Assembly: GCA_023418055.1 (NCBI GenBank)
Contig: JAEZDP010000027.1
Coordinates: 1-63,634, forward strand
Reading direction: 5' to 3'
Length of the DNA stretch: 63,634 nucleotides
From: Acidobacteriota bacterium
GTDB lineage: Bacteria; Acidobacteriota; Vicinamibacteria; Vicinamibacterales; Vicinamibacteraceae
Both the position numbers and the translations under genes were made by a program. This document shows, piece after piece, positions 33,754 to 42,600 of the stretch (positions are counted from its first letter, which is position 1; each line of letters opens with the position of its first letter). The notes below the pieces were generated by a model. The model was not told where the DNA came from, did no database searches, and saw only the letters and a list, made by a program, of their open reading frames with translations.

Positions 33754-34524
33754 TTGCAGACGCTTTGGGTATACGCTCTTGCTCTGCAAGAGCTGTCGGT
33801 CCCTGCCGCGGAGGGCGGGGAACACGCGGCGACTGACGTTGTCTCCCTGATCCTCCGATCGGGGCCGGTCGCCAAGTTCGTCCTGTTGCTCCTCATCATC
33901 TTCTCGGTGCTGTCGTGGGCGATCGTGCTGTACAAGGCGCGGCACTTCCGCCGTGCCGACCAGCAGACGCGCGCGTTCCTCGACGTGTTCCGCCGCAGCA
34001 GCAAGTTCTCCGAAGTGCAGGCCGTGTGCCGGTCGTTGTCCGACAGTCCGCTGGTCGGGCTCTTCCAGGCCGGCTATGCGGAGCTCAACTCGCAACTGCG
34101 CGGCGCGCCCGGCGCGGCGGCGGGCGAACGGCCGGCTGGCGCAGGGCCACGTCCTACGCTCAAGAGCCTCGACGCGGTGGACCGTGCGTTGCTGCGGGCC
34201 GCCGGGTCCGAGGTGACCAAGCTGGAGCAGCGCGTCGGGTTCCTCGCGACCACCGCCAGCATCACCCCGTTCATCGGCCTGTTCGGCACCGTGTGGGGCA
34301 TCATGACCGCGTTTCAGGCCATCGGGGCCGTCGGCTCGTCGAACCTCGCCATTGTGGCGCCCGGCATCGCCGAGGCGCTCATCGCGACGGCGGCCGGGTT
34401 GTTCGCGGCCATTCCGGCGGTCTATTTCTACAACCACTTCACCCACAAGGTGAAAGACTTCGCGACGGCGATGGACGACTTCTCGCTGGAGTTCCTGAAC
34501 ATCTCCGAGCGCAACTTCACCTAG
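33754..34524 (+). CDS. tolQ: TolQ/ExbB proton channel subunit
   Basis: A 256-residue inner-membrane protein with three helices: about residues 42-60, and two in the MotA/TolQ/ExbB domain (about 165-235), which contains FLATTASITPFIGLFGTVWGIM. It forms the proton channel with TolR. The start is TTG at 33754 because GGAGG lies five bases before it and no suitable ATG is near; a rare start codon backed by a strong ribosome-binding site. It opens the tolQ-tolR-tolA-tolB-pal-cpoB operon. ExbB is excluded by the complete Tol context. Confidence 0.92.
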   Translation: MQTLWVYALALQELSVPAAEGGEHAATDVVSLILRSGPVAKFVLLLLIIFSVLSWAIVLYKARHFRRADQQTRAFLDVFRRSSKFSEVQAVCRSLSDSPLVGLFQAGYAELNSQLRGAPGAAAGERPAGAGPRPTLKSLDAVDRALLRAAGSEVTKLEQRVGFLATTASITPFIGLFGTVWGIMTAFQAIGAVGSSNLAIVAPGIAEALIATAAGLFAAIPAVYFYNHFTHKVKDFATAMDDFSLEFLNISERNFT

Positions 34525-34545
34525 TCTCCTGGTCCCGGGAACACC

Positions 34546-35007
34546 ATGCCGAAAGTGATGTCATCGGGCGGAGGGGGCGGACGTGGACGTCGTGGGCGTC
34601 CGGGGGTGTCGGCCTCGCTGTCGGAGATCAACGTGGTGCCGCTCGTCGACGTCATGCTGGTGCTGCTCATCATCTTCATGGTGGCGGCCCCGATGATGAC
34701 GCGCGGGCTCGACGTCAACCTCCCGGTCGCGCGTCGTGCGCCCGAATTGAGCAGCGAGCGCATCTTCGTGACGGTGCCCGTGTCGTACATGACGGACCGC
34801 CGCGTGCAGATTGACGACGAGATGGTGCGTGTGGACGTGCTGAGCGAGCGGATGCGGCAGGCGATGCAGGGGGCGACCGACCTGCAGGTGTACCTGCGCG
34901 CGGACGGTGCCGTCTCGGTGCAGCACGCGATCGAGGTGATGGACCATCTCAAGGCCGGTGGTGTCGAGAAGGTCGGCATCGTGGCGCGCCTGCCGGGAGA
35001 GCGGTGA
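34546..35007 (+). CDS. tolR: TolR/ExbD channel subunit
   Basis: A 153-residue protein with a Gly/Arg-rich cytosolic N-terminus, one membrane helix (about 31-52) carrying the proton-relay Asp35 in VPLVDVMLVLLIIFMV, and a periplasmic ExbD/TolR domain. It works with TolQ to energise TolA. The stop overlaps the start of the next gene as GTGA. Confidence 0.93.
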   Translation: MPKVMSSGGGGGRGRRGRPGVSASLSEINVVPLVDVMLVLLIIFMVAAPMMTRGLDVNLPVARRAPELSSERIFVTVPVSYMTDRRVQIDDEMVRVDVLSERMRQAMQGATDLQVYLRADGAVSVQHAIEVMDHLKAGGVEKVGIVARLPGER

Positions 35008-35777
35008 ACGCGTTCACCCAGCCGCAGACCGTGCGCGATGGGTTTCAGCGGATGGTCACCATCTCGCTGGCCGCCCACGTCGTGGCCGTCCTCGTCTTCG
35101 CGTTGGCGCCCCAGGAGTGGCGCACGCGGGCGTCGAACGAACGCGAGGTGATGACCATCAGCCTTGGAGGGGCGCCCGGACCGCAAAGCGGCGGAATGAC
35201 GCCGATCGCGGGACGTGCCGTCCAGCAGGCCGTGCCGCTGCAGGAGGCCGCGCGGCCCGAGCCGATACGCCCGCCGGCGGCCAAGCCGCCTGAAATGGTG
35301 GAGCCGGCCAAGGCGCCGCCCAAGCAGGCCCCGAAAGAAGCGCCCAAGGCGGCCACGGCGCCGCCCAAAGCCACCGGCCGAACCCCGACGACCGGTGCTC
35401 AGGTGACCACCGGTCAGGCCAAGGCCGACACCGGGGTGCAGAGCGACTCCATCGGGCTCTCGACCGGTGGGGGCGGCGGCACTGGCGGCCAGACCAATCT
35501 CGGGAACTTCTGCTGCCCCGCCTACATCGCCGAGATGCTGCAGATCATCCAGCGGAACTGGCAGCAGCGGCAGGGGGCGACGGGCGCCACCGTGATGCGC
35601 TTCGTCATCGACCGTCAGGGCAATCTGAGCAACATCGAAGTCGCGCGGTCGAGCAACAACTTCATGCTCGACCAGGCGGCCAACCGCGCGCTGCTGGCGA
35701 CCCGACTGTCGCCGCTGCCGCGTGAGTACCCGAACGAGACGTTGACCGTGAACCTCCAATTCAACTTCATCCCATGA
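35004..35777 (+). CDS. tolA: TolA/TonB-like periplasm-spanning protein
   Basis: A 257-residue protein with one N-terminal membrane helix (about 18-34), a Pro/Ala/Lys-rich linker (about 85-150), a Gly-rich spacer and a C-terminal TonB-type domain (about 170-257) with FVIDRQGNLSNIEVARSS. It is much shorter than E. coli TolA (421 residues) and has TonB-like rather than long helical middle parts. A Cys pair, FCCPAY, opens the C-terminal domain. Its place between tolR and tolB makes it the functional TolA. It starts with GTG overlapping tolR and ends with an ATGA overlap into tolB. Confidence 0.85.
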   Translation: MNAFTQPQTVRDGFQRMVTISLAAHVVAVLVFALAPQEWRTRASNEREVMTISLGGAPGPQSGGMTPIAGRAVQQAVPLQEAARPEPIRPPAAKPPEMVEPAKAPPKQAPKEAPKAATAPPKATGRTPTTGAQVTTGQAKADTGVQSDSIGLSTGGGGGTGGQTNLGNFCCPAYIAEMLQIIQRNWQQRQGATGATVMRFVIDRQGNLSNIEVARSSNNFMLDQAANRALLATRLSPLPREYPNETLTVNLQFNFIP

Positions 35778-37201
35778 CGACGCCTTCGATCCGTTTGTCC
35801 GTGGCCGCCGGCGTGCTTGCGGCCGCCTCGTCGGCCGTGCTGCTCGCGGCGCCGTGGCCTGTCCCGACGGCGCCCACGGCCTTCTCATCTGGCGGCACGC
35901 CGCAGCAGCCGCCCTCCCCCGCCCCGGCGCCGCAGCAGCCCAGCGAGATCGAGTTGGCCCTCGACCTCGCCTCGCGAGCACCGCGTCTGGCCGTGCCCGA
36001 CTTCATCGCCACGGGCAGCCCGGCCGAGGTCGCAGCCATCGCCGGTCCGGTGGCCGAGACGCTGTGGGCCGACCTGCGCTTCGAGCGCGAGTTCGACATG
36101 ATTCCGCGGGCGTCGTATTCGGCCGTTGCGGCGGCGACATCTGCCGAGACCGTCCCCTTCGACCAGTGGCGCGAGCTTGGCGCCAACCTGGTGCTCATCG
36201 GCACGCTCCGTGGCAACGCGTCGAGCGTGACCGTCCAGGCGCGTCTGTACGACGTCAACACCCGGCAGGTGGTGTGGGGCAAGGAGTACACGGGACCGGC
36301 GTCGAATCCGCGGTTGTTCGCGCACACGATCTCGGACGAACTGCACGAGCAGCGAGGGCTCAAGGGCGTGGCCCGGACGAAGCTGGCCTTTGCCTCCGAT
36401 CGCGATGGACTGCGGCAGAGTTCCTCGGTCGAGAACCGGAACATCAAGGAGATCTACATCGGCGACTACGACGGCGAGAACCAGCGCCGCGTGACGGTGA
36501 ACCGCTCGCTGGCGATCAACCCCGCGTGGTCAGCCGACGGCCGGTCGATTGCCTATACGTCGTACCGCCGCGGGTATCCGGACATCTACGTCTCGAACAT
36601 CTACCAGGGGACGATGGAACAGCCGACCAAGGGGACCGACCGGGTGCACAACTTCCTGCCGTCGTTCAGTCCGGACGGGTCGAAGATCGCCTTCATGACC
36701 AACCGTGACGGCAACATGGAGATCTACTCCGTCAATCGCGATGGCTCAGGCCTGCGCCGGCTGACGCGTCACCCTGGCAACGACACCAGCCCGACCTGGT
36801 CGCCCGCCGGCAACCAGGTAGCCTTCACGTCGGACCGCACCGGTGCCCCGCAGATCTACATCGTCGATGCGGATGGCGTGGCGCCGCCGCGGCGGGTGAC
36901 GAGCGAGTCGTGGGCCGACCGCGCGACGTGGTCGCCCATCTTCAGCGAGATTGCCTATGCGGGACGCACCGGTCCGGGCTTCGACGTCAAGATCGTGGAC
37001 ATCGCCTCCGGCCAGGTGCGCGTCATCACCGACGGCATAGGGAGCAACGAGAGCCCGGCCTGGGCGCCGAATGGCCGTCATCTGGCGTTTGCCTCGACGC
37101 GCGCTGGACGGACGCACATCTTCACCGTGGCCCGCGATGGCCAGGACATGCAGCAACTCACACGGCAGGGCAACAACGTCCAGCCGAGCTGGTCGCGCTG
37201 A
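35774..37201 (+). CDS. tolB: TolB periplasmic beta-propeller protein
   Basis: A 475-residue exported protein with a signal peptide (about 1-26), a Pro-rich stretch, the TolB N-terminal domain (about 65-195) and a six-bladed WD40-like propeller (about 200-475) with repeats such as WSADGRSIAYTSYR, FSPDGSKIAFMTNRDG and WSPAGNQVAFTSDR. TolB docks Pal and links it to TolA. The start ATG overlaps the tolA stop. Confidence 0.94.
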   Translation: MTTPSIRLSVAAGVLAAASSAVLLAAPWPVPTAPTAFSSGGTPQQPPSPAPAPQQPSEIELALDLASRAPRLAVPDFIATGSPAEVAAIAGPVAETLWADLRFEREFDMIPRASYSAVAAATSAETVPFDQWRELGANLVLIGTLRGNASSVTVQARLYDVNTRQVVWGKEYTGPASNPRLFAHTISDELHEQRGLKGVARTKLAFASDRDGLRQSSSVENRNIKEIYIGDYDGENQRRVTVNRSLAINPAWSADGRSIAYTSYRRGYPDIYVSNIYQGTMEQPTKGTDRVHNFLPSFSPDGSKIAFMTNRDGNMEIYSVNRDGSGLRRLTRHPGNDTSPTWSPAGNQVAFTSDRTGAPQIYIVDADGVAPPRRVTSESWADRATWSPIFSEIAYAGRTGPGFDVKIVDIASGQVRVITDGIGSNESPAWAPNGRHLAFASTRAGRTHIFTVARDGQDMQQLTRQGNNVQPSWSR

Positions 37202-37251
37202 TGCGACGGCCAGCAACGAACGGCACCATGCACTCACAGAGAGGATTCCGT

Positions 37252-37848
37252 ATGTCGCGAGGTATGCTTCGCCTGTCGGCGTGGCTGATGGCCCTGGCTC
37301 TCTTCACCGTGGCCTGCGGCGGCAAGAAGCCGCCAGTGGCGCGGCCGACGCCTCCTCCCCCGCCGTCGAGCACCGACACGGCCCCGCCGGCGCCGCCAGA
37401 ACCGCTGGCCGAGCCGGAACCGTCGGTGTCGTCGGTGCCGCTCGAGCCCGGCCTCAGCGGGTCGGACCTGACCGACTACAACGCCAGGTCGCTCGACGAG
37501 ATCAACCGGGAGTCGCCGCTGCAGCCGGTGTTCTACGGGCTCGACAGCTCGGAGGTCGAAGGTGAAACCGTCGCGGTCCTCCAGAGCAATGCCGAGGTGC
37601 TGCGCAAGTACCCGAACTGGGTCGTGACGATCGAAGGGCACTGCGACGAGCGCGGGACGGCGGAGTACAATCTGTCGCTTGGGGAGCGGCGTGCGCAGGC
37701 AGCGCGTGCCTACCTCATCTCGCTCGGCATCCCGGCCGACCGGTTGCGGACGGTGTCCTACGGTAAGGAGTTCCCGTTCGATTCTGGTTCGAACGAGGAG
37801 GCCTGGGCCAAGAACCGCCGTGCCCATTTCGTGGTGACCAGCAAGTAG
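37252..37848 (+). CDS. pal: peptidoglycan-associated lipoprotein Pal
   Basis: A 198-residue outer-membrane lipoprotein. The lipobox FTVAC puts the lipidated Cys at residue 22, followed by a Pro-rich linker and an OmpA domain (about 95-198) with TIEGHCDERGTAEYNLSLGE, the peptidoglycan-binding signature. AGAGAGGA upstream of the ATG at 37252 fixes the start; longer frames lack a lipobox at the right distance. Confidence 0.95.
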   Translation: MSRGMLRLSAWLMALALFTVACGGKKPPVARPTPPPPPSSTDTAPPAPPEPLAEPEPSVSSVPLEPGLSGSDLTDYNARSLDEINRESPLQPVFYGLDSSEVEGETVAVLQSNAEVLRKYPNWVVTIEGHCDERGTAEYNLSLGERRAQAARAYLISLGIPADRLRTVSYGKEFPFDSGSNEEAWAKNRRAHFVVTSK

Positions 37849-37894
37849 CGGTCGGGCGCGTGTACCCATTCCACGTCGGTAAGGAAATCGCACC

Positions 37895-38776
37895 ATGAAG
37901 CGGATCACGCTGAGCGTCCTCTCCCTGGCGATGCTGCTGGCCGTCGGCACGACACCGACGGCGGCGGCCAACCGCGAGCATCAGCAGTTGATGGCCGACA
38001 TGCGCATGCTGCAGGAGCAGTCACAGCAGCTGCAGCTGATGTTGACCAGCCTCACCGATGCGCTGCGTGCCCTCAACGGCCGTCTGGACGAACAAGCCAC
38101 CGAGGCACGCAAGGGCTTTGCCGACCAGAAGCTGCTCATCGATACCGTCAACAACGAGCTGCGGGTGGTGCGTGACAAGCTGAACGACCAGGGCGTGCGC
38201 GTCAACAGCCTGTCGCAGGAGATGCAGGCGATTCGCGACGCCGTCAACCGTCTGCCTGCCCAGCTCGCGCCGGTGATGTCGGCCCCGTCGCCCGAGGGCG
38301 GCGAGATGCCGACGGAAGGTGATGCCGGCGGCGCGGCTGCCCCGCCGGTGGCCTCGGGCCCGCCCGTACCCGCCGGTCCCGCCGGGGGCCTGTCGCCCGA
38401 GCGTATGTTCATGACCGCGCAGGCCGACTACGCCGCCGGTCAGTGGAGCCTGGCCATCGCCGGGTTCGAGCAGTACATCCGCAGCTTCGGCACCACCGAC
38501 CGCGCCGACGATGCGCAGTTCTACATCGGCGAGTCGTACCAGCTCGACAGCAAGTTCAAGGAGGCCGTCGCGGCCTACGACAAGGTCATCGCAGACTACC
38601 CCTCAGGCGATCGGGTACCGCAGGCCCTCTACAAGCGCGGCGTGGCCCTCAGCCTGCTCGGCGACAACGACCGTGCGCGCGAGTCGTTTCAGCAGGTCAT
38701 CCGCAACTACCCCAACAGTGAAGTGGCCGTGCTGGCACGGCAGGTCCTCGACGGACTGAATCGGCGTCCGAGATAA
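37895..38776 (+). CDS. cpoB: CpoB/YbgF cell division coordinator
   Basis: A 293-residue periplasmic protein: signal peptide (about 1-25), coiled coil (about 26-125), Pro/Gly linker, then TPR repeats (about 165-290) with YAAGQWSLAIAGFEQYI and QALYKRGVALSLLGD. CpoB coordinates Tol-Pal with septal peptidoglycan synthesis. It is the expected last gene of the tol-pal cluster. AAGGAAA precedes the ATG. Confidence 0.92.
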   Translation: MKRITLSVLSLAMLLAVGTTPTAAANREHQQLMADMRMLQEQSQQLQLMLTSLTDALRALNGRLDEQATEARKGFADQKLLIDTVNNELRVVRDKLNDQGVRVNSLSQEMQAIRDAVNRLPAQLAPVMSAPSPEGGEMPTEGDAGGAAAPPVASGPPVPAGPAGGLSPERMFMTAQADYAAGQWSLAIAGFEQYIRSFGTTDRADDAQFYIGESYQLDSKFKEAVAAYDKVIADYPSGDRVPQALYKRGVALSLLGDNDRARESFQQVIRNYPNSEVAVLARQVLDGLNRRPR

Positions 38777-38791
38777 GCGAGATCGTCATCC

Positions 38792-39259
38792 ATGGGCAGT
38801 GTCAACAAGGTCATCCTCGTCGGAAACCTCGGACGGGACGCTGAAACGAAGTTCACCGGCAATGGGTTTGCCGTCTCGCGGTTCAGCCTGGCGACGACGG
38901 ATCGCCGCAAGGACTCGAAGACCGGCGACTGGGTCGACAAGACCGAGTGGCATCGCATCGTCCTGCTCGGCAAGCAGGCCGAGTCGCTGCAGGACTACCT
39001 GAAGAAGGGCAAGCAGATTTACGTGGAGGGCCGCCTCGAGACCCGCTCGTGGGACGACAAGGAAGGCCAGAAGCGCTACACGACCGAGATCATCGCTGAC
39101 CGCATCCAGTTGCTCGGTAGCGCCGGACGCGGGGGCGGCAGCAGTTCGCGCGACGACGACTACGACTACGGTGGCGGCAGCAGCAGCAGCAGCGGATCCT
39201 CGGGCGGCGGGTTCGACCCCGGCGCTGGCGGCGAGGCAGACGACGATATCCCGTTCTGA
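38792..39259 (+). CDS. ssb: single-stranded DNA-binding protein
   Basis: A 155-residue SSB: an OB fold in the first 105 residues (NKVILVGNLGRD, WHRIVLLGKQAE), a Gly/Ser-rich tail and the conserved acidic end DDDIPF that recruits repair and replication partners. It follows cpoB by 15 bases, so it is probably transcribed with tol-pal, an unusual placement. It is convergent with ptsI, twelve bases away, with no obvious terminator between. Confidence 0.96.
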   Translation: MGSVNKVILVGNLGRDAETKFTGNGFAVSRFSLATTDRRKDSKTGDWVDKTEWHRIVLLGKQAESLQDYLKKGKQIYVEGRLETRSWDDKEGQKRYTTEIIADRIQLLGSAGRGGGSSSRDDDYDYGGGSSSSSGSSGGGFDPGAGGEADDDIPF

Positions 39260-39271
39260 GATGTCGCGCTC

Positions 39272-40981
39272 TTAGGACGTGGCCGCCCGCACAGGGCTGG
39301 CCAGCGGCGAGCCGCGCAGCGCCTGCTGCGCGGCGGCCCGCGCCTCTTCGAGGTCGACGTGGGCCACCACGTCGCGCGCCGCACGCAGCAGCCCCGCGGC
39401 CATGCTGAACTCCCGCAGCCCGAGCCCCACCAGCACGGCCAGCAGCGCAGGCTCCCCCGCCATCTCTCCGCACACCGCCACCCGACAACCTGCCCGTCGC
39501 CCCGCACGGGCCACGTAACGCATCAAGCGGAGCACCGCCGGGTGAAGCGGGTCGTAGAGGTGTGCCACGCGAGAGTCGTTCCGGTCGGTGGCCAGTGTGT
39601 ACTGGATCAGGTCGTTGGTGCCGATGCTCAGGAATGCCGCGCGGGCGGCCAGGCGTCCGGCGTCCAACGCCGCTGCCGGGACCTCGACCATGGCGCCCAC
39701 AGGAGGTACCGGCACCGCGAGTTCGCCGGCGAGCGCGCGGACACGGGCATGCGCCGCGTCGAACTCGTCGGCGCTCGTGACGAACGGGAACATGATGCGC
39801 AGGCGCCCTGCGACGCTGGCGCGCAACAGCGCCCGGACCTGTCGGTCGAACAGGTCAGGCGAAGACAAGGCGAAGCGGAGGGCGCGCATGCCCAGGAGTT
39901 CCGTGGCATCCGCACTCGAGGCGTCGCCCTGCCCTGCTTCGGCGGGCGTCATGTCGAACGTGCGGATGGTGACCTCCGCGCCAGGACCGGCGGCGTCGAG
40001 CAGCATCCGGTAGACGTCGGTCTGCAACTGCTCGGACACCTCGCCGAGCGGGGTGCCCCCCATCAGGAGTTCAGAGCGTACGAGGCCGAGGCCGGCGGCG
40101 CCTTCGCGCAGTGCGAACGGCACGTCTTCGGGACGTTCGACGTTGGCCAGCAACTGGATGGCGGCGCCATCGGCCGTGTAGACCGGCCCACTCAGCCGCG
40201 GCGGCTTGACGAGAGGCGCGGCGGGGCGTCCGACCGAGATCTCGAGATCCGACGGCGTGGGGTCGATGGTGACGCTGCCAGACGCGCCGTCCACCAGCAC
40301 GAGCGCGCCGGGCGGGATGGCCTGGGTCGCTCCCTTCACCGCGACCACCGCAGGCATCGAGATCGAGCGCGCCAGGATGGCGGTGTGTGCCGTGCGCGTG
40401 CCCGATTCGGTCACGCAGGCGGCCAGTCGCCCCCATTCGAGCTGCACGGCGACCGACACCGGCAGGTCGTCGGCCACGAGGACGCAGGGCGACGAGAAGC
40501 GCGACAACTGGTCGCCCAGCCAGCGCGCATCGCCGTCGAGGCCCTGAAGGTTGCCGCGAATGCGTGTCAGTACGTCCTCGAGGTCGCCGTGCCGTTCCTG
40601 CAGGTACGCGTCCTCGATGGCCCGCAGGCGCTGGGTGAGTTCCTCACCGGCCTGCAGCACCGCCCACTCGGCGTTGACGGTCCGAGTGGCGATGAGGGCG
40701 TCGGCGCGTTCGCGCAGCAGCGGGTCGGCCAGCATCAGCAACTGCGCGTCGAACATCGCCGCCAGGTCGGGGCCGAGCACGCGCCGGGTGCCGTCGCGGA
40801 TGTCCTCGAGCTGGTGTCGGGCCAGCGCGCAGGCGGTCGACAGGCGCTCCTGCTCTGCCGCCACCGCCTCGGGCCTGATGCGGTAGCGGACGTCGTGTGT
40901 GCGGAGCCGCACGACCACCGCGGGGCCCACCACCGAGCCCGGCGACACACCCGTGCCCTGCAGGGTCGTCCGCTCAGCCAT
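39272..40981 (-). CDS. ptsI: PTS enzyme I
   Basis: A 569-residue phosphoenolpyruvate-protein phosphotransferase that starts the PTS phosphorelay. The active His199 is in RTAHTAILARS; SIGTNDLIQYTLATDRND and the C-terminal VCGEMAG are family signatures. The start at 40981 overlaps the HPr gene by eight bases and gives the usual short N-terminus before GVSPG. It is the last gene of the long minus-strand run. No sugar-specific EIIB or EIIC gene is in the window. Confidence 0.93.
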   Translation of the reverse strand: MAERTTLQGTGVSPGSVVGPAVVVRLRTHDVRYRIRPEAVAAEQERLSTACALARHQLEDIRDGTRRVLGPDLAAMFDAQLLMLADPLLRERADALIATRTVNAEWAVLQAGEELTQRLRAIEDAYLQERHGDLEDVLTRIRGNLQGLDGDARWLGDQLSRFSSPCVLVADDLPVSVAVQLEWGRLAACVTESGTRTAHTAILARSISMPAVVAVKGATQAIPPGALVLVDGASGSVTIDPTPSDLEISVGRPAAPLVKPPRLSGPVYTADGAAIQLLANVERPEDVPFALREGAAGLGLVRSELLMGGTPLGEVSEQLQTDVYRMLLDAAGPGAEVTIRTFDMTPAEAGQGDASSADATELLGMRALRFALSSPDLFDRQVRALLRASVAGRLRIMFPFVTSADEFDAAHARVRALAGELAVPVPPVGAMVEVPAAALDAGRLAARAAFLSIGTNDLIQYTLATDRNDSRVAHLYDPLHPAVLRLMRYVARAGRRAGCRVAVCGEMAGEPALLAVLVGLGLREFSMAAGLLRAARDVVAHVDLEEARAAAQQALRGSPLASPVRAATS

Positions 40982-41243
40982 CGCCGAATCCGTCGGCGAC
41001 GAGCTGTGCCAGCGCGTCAGCCGCCTCCTGGGCATCCGGGCCGTCGGTGCGGATGGTGATCTCGCTGCCGCGCGAGGCGCCGAGCAGCAACAGGCCCAGG
41101 ATGCTCTTGCCGTCGAGTTCGCGGGCGCCGCGGGCCACCCGGACGGCCGAGGTGTACTGGGCCGCCAGTCGCACGAACCGCGCCGCGGCCCTGGCGTGGA
41201 GGCCGAGCGGATTCACGATGCGGACGGTACGCGTCGCCGTCAT
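40974..41243 (-). CDS. ptsH: phosphocarrier protein HPr
   Basis: An 89-residue HPr with the phosphorylated His16 in NPLGLHARAA and Ser47 in GKSILGLLLLG, the site used by HPr kinase. Both sites plus the hprK gene upstream indicate dual control. The start at 41243 gives the normal N-terminus and lies one base after the EIIA stop; a longer frame is unlikely. Confidence 0.93.
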   Translation of the reverse strand: MTATRTVRIVNPLGLHARAAARFVRLAAQYTSAVRVARGARELDGKSILGLLLLGASRGSEITIRTDGPDAQEAADALAQLVADGFGDG

Positions 41244-41244
41244 C

Positions 41245-41673
41245 TTACGAATCGGCGTCCGGGCGCATGAGGTCCGACGCCACGCGGATGGCCTCACGGG
41301 CGTGCTCACGCACCAGCCTGGCCACGCCGAGCAGGCCTGCCTGGTGGGCGTCGAGGCTGGCCAGCTTCACGAGCATCGGCAGGTTGACACCAGTCACCAC
41401 CTCCACCTGCTGGTCCTCGAGAAACGTGATGCCGAGGTTCGAGGGCGTGCCGCCGAACATGTCGGTGAGCACCAGCACGCCGCCGTCGCGGCGCACGCGC
41501 CCGATGGCGGCGGCAATCTGGTCCTTGGCGGCGTTCGGGTCGTCGTGCCACCCGAGGGCGACGGCCTCGAAATGCGGCAGTTCGCCGGCAATCATCTCGG
41601 CGGCGTTCACCAGCTCGTTGGCCAGCTGGCCGTGGGTCACGACGACGACGCCGACGGTCGAAGTCTCGGTCAT
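41245..41673 (-). CDS. EIIA protein of the mannose/fructose/sorbose PTS family
   Basis: A 142-residue EIIA-Man-type protein with phosphorylatable His14 in VTHGQLANEL and the TDMFGGTPSN motif. In most bacteria it would pass phosphate to EIIB, but no EIIB/C/D genes are here, so a signalling role is likely, as in other RapZ-EIIA-HPr-EI clusters. TAGAGT lies nine bases upstream of its ATG and may provide an internal promoter. It follows rapZ by twelve bases. Confidence 0.9.
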   Translation of the reverse strand: MTETSTVGVVVVTHGQLANELVNAAEMIAGELPHFEAVALGWHDDPNAAKDQIAAAIGRVRRDGGVLVLTDMFGGTPSNLGITFLEDQQVEVVTGVNLPMLVKLASLDAHQAGLLGVARLVREHAREAIRVASDLMRPDADS

Positions 41674-41685
41674 GGCACGCCTACT

Positions 41686-42600
41686 CTACTCCTGGGAGAT
41701 GTCGCGGTGCCGCACGCGGAAGCGCAGCCCCGGCGTCGGGGCCAGGCGCCGCTTCAACTCCTCGGCAATGGCCACCGACCGATGTTTGCCGCCAGTGCAG
41801 CCGATGGCGACCGTCACGTAGCTCTTGCCCTCCTCGGCGTACTTCGGCAGCAGGAACGCAAGCAGATCGTGCACGCGGGTGATGAACTCGTGGGTGTCGG
41901 TATACTGATCGAGAAACGCCCGCACCGCCGGGTCGCGGCCCGTCTTCGCGCGCAACTCTGGCTCGAAATGCGGGTTCGGCAGGAACCTCGCGTCGAAGAC
42001 CAGGTCGGCATCGAGCGGTACACCGTGCTTGAAGCCGAAGCTCAACATCGTGACGACGGGCCCGGGGCGCGCTTCGTGTTCCCGCGCCGCCGACATGAAG
42101 GCGTGCCGCAACTCGTGCACGGTCATGTCGGTCGTGTCGATGATCTGGTCGGCCAGCCGACGGATCGGCGCAAGGCGCCGGCGTTCCGCCTTGATGCCTT
42201 CGGCCACCGAGCGGTCGCCGCCGAGCGGATGTGGCCGCCGCGTCTCGCTGAAGCGTCGCACCAGCGTCGCGTCCGAGGCGTCGAGGAAGATGAGCGACGG
42301 GTCGAGCCCCGGCATCTTCTCGAGATTGGCGTAGACGGCCGGCAGGGTCTTCAGCCGCGCGCCCTCGCGCACATCTACCACGACCGCCGCGCGCGTGATC
42401 TCGCCTGTCGTGCGCTGGGTCAGCTCGGCAAACGTCTGGATCAAGGCAATCGGCAGGTTGTCCACGCAGAAGTACCCGAGGTCTTCAAGCGCGTGTATCG
42501 CCTGCGTCTTGCCCGACCCGGACAGGCCGGTGAGCACGATGAAGCGGTGTCCCGGTTCGGTTGTCGCCGCGGCGGGATGTGCGGTGCGCCGCTTGCTCAC
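41686..42600 (-). CDS. rapZ: RNase adapter / nucleotide-binding protein RapZ
   Basis: A 304-residue RapZ (YvcJ/YhbJ) protein with P-loop GLSGSGKT (25-32) and the C-terminal AIGCTGGKHRSV. In E. coli it controls GlmS level through small RNA decay and so links to amino-sugar supply; elsewhere its role is less defined. It starts with GTG at 42600, overlapping the hprK stop as GTGA. An open extension upstream of the GTG is in the wrong frame for hprK and is not coding. Confidence 0.92.
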   Translation of the reverse strand: MSKRRTAHPAAATTEPGHRFIVLTGLSGSGKTQAIHALEDLGYFCVDNLPIALIQTFAELTQRTTGEITRAAVVVDVREGARLKTLPAVYANLEKMPGLDPSLIFLDASDATLVRRFSETRRPHPLGGDRSVAEGIKAERRRLAPIRRLADQIIDTTDMTVHELRHAFMSAAREHEARPGPVVTMLSFGFKHGVPLDADLVFDARFLPNPHFEPELRAKTGRDPAVRAFLDQYTDTHEFITRVHDLLAFLLPKYAEEGKSYVTVAIGCTGGKHRSVAIAEELKRRLAPTPGLRFRVRHRDISQE

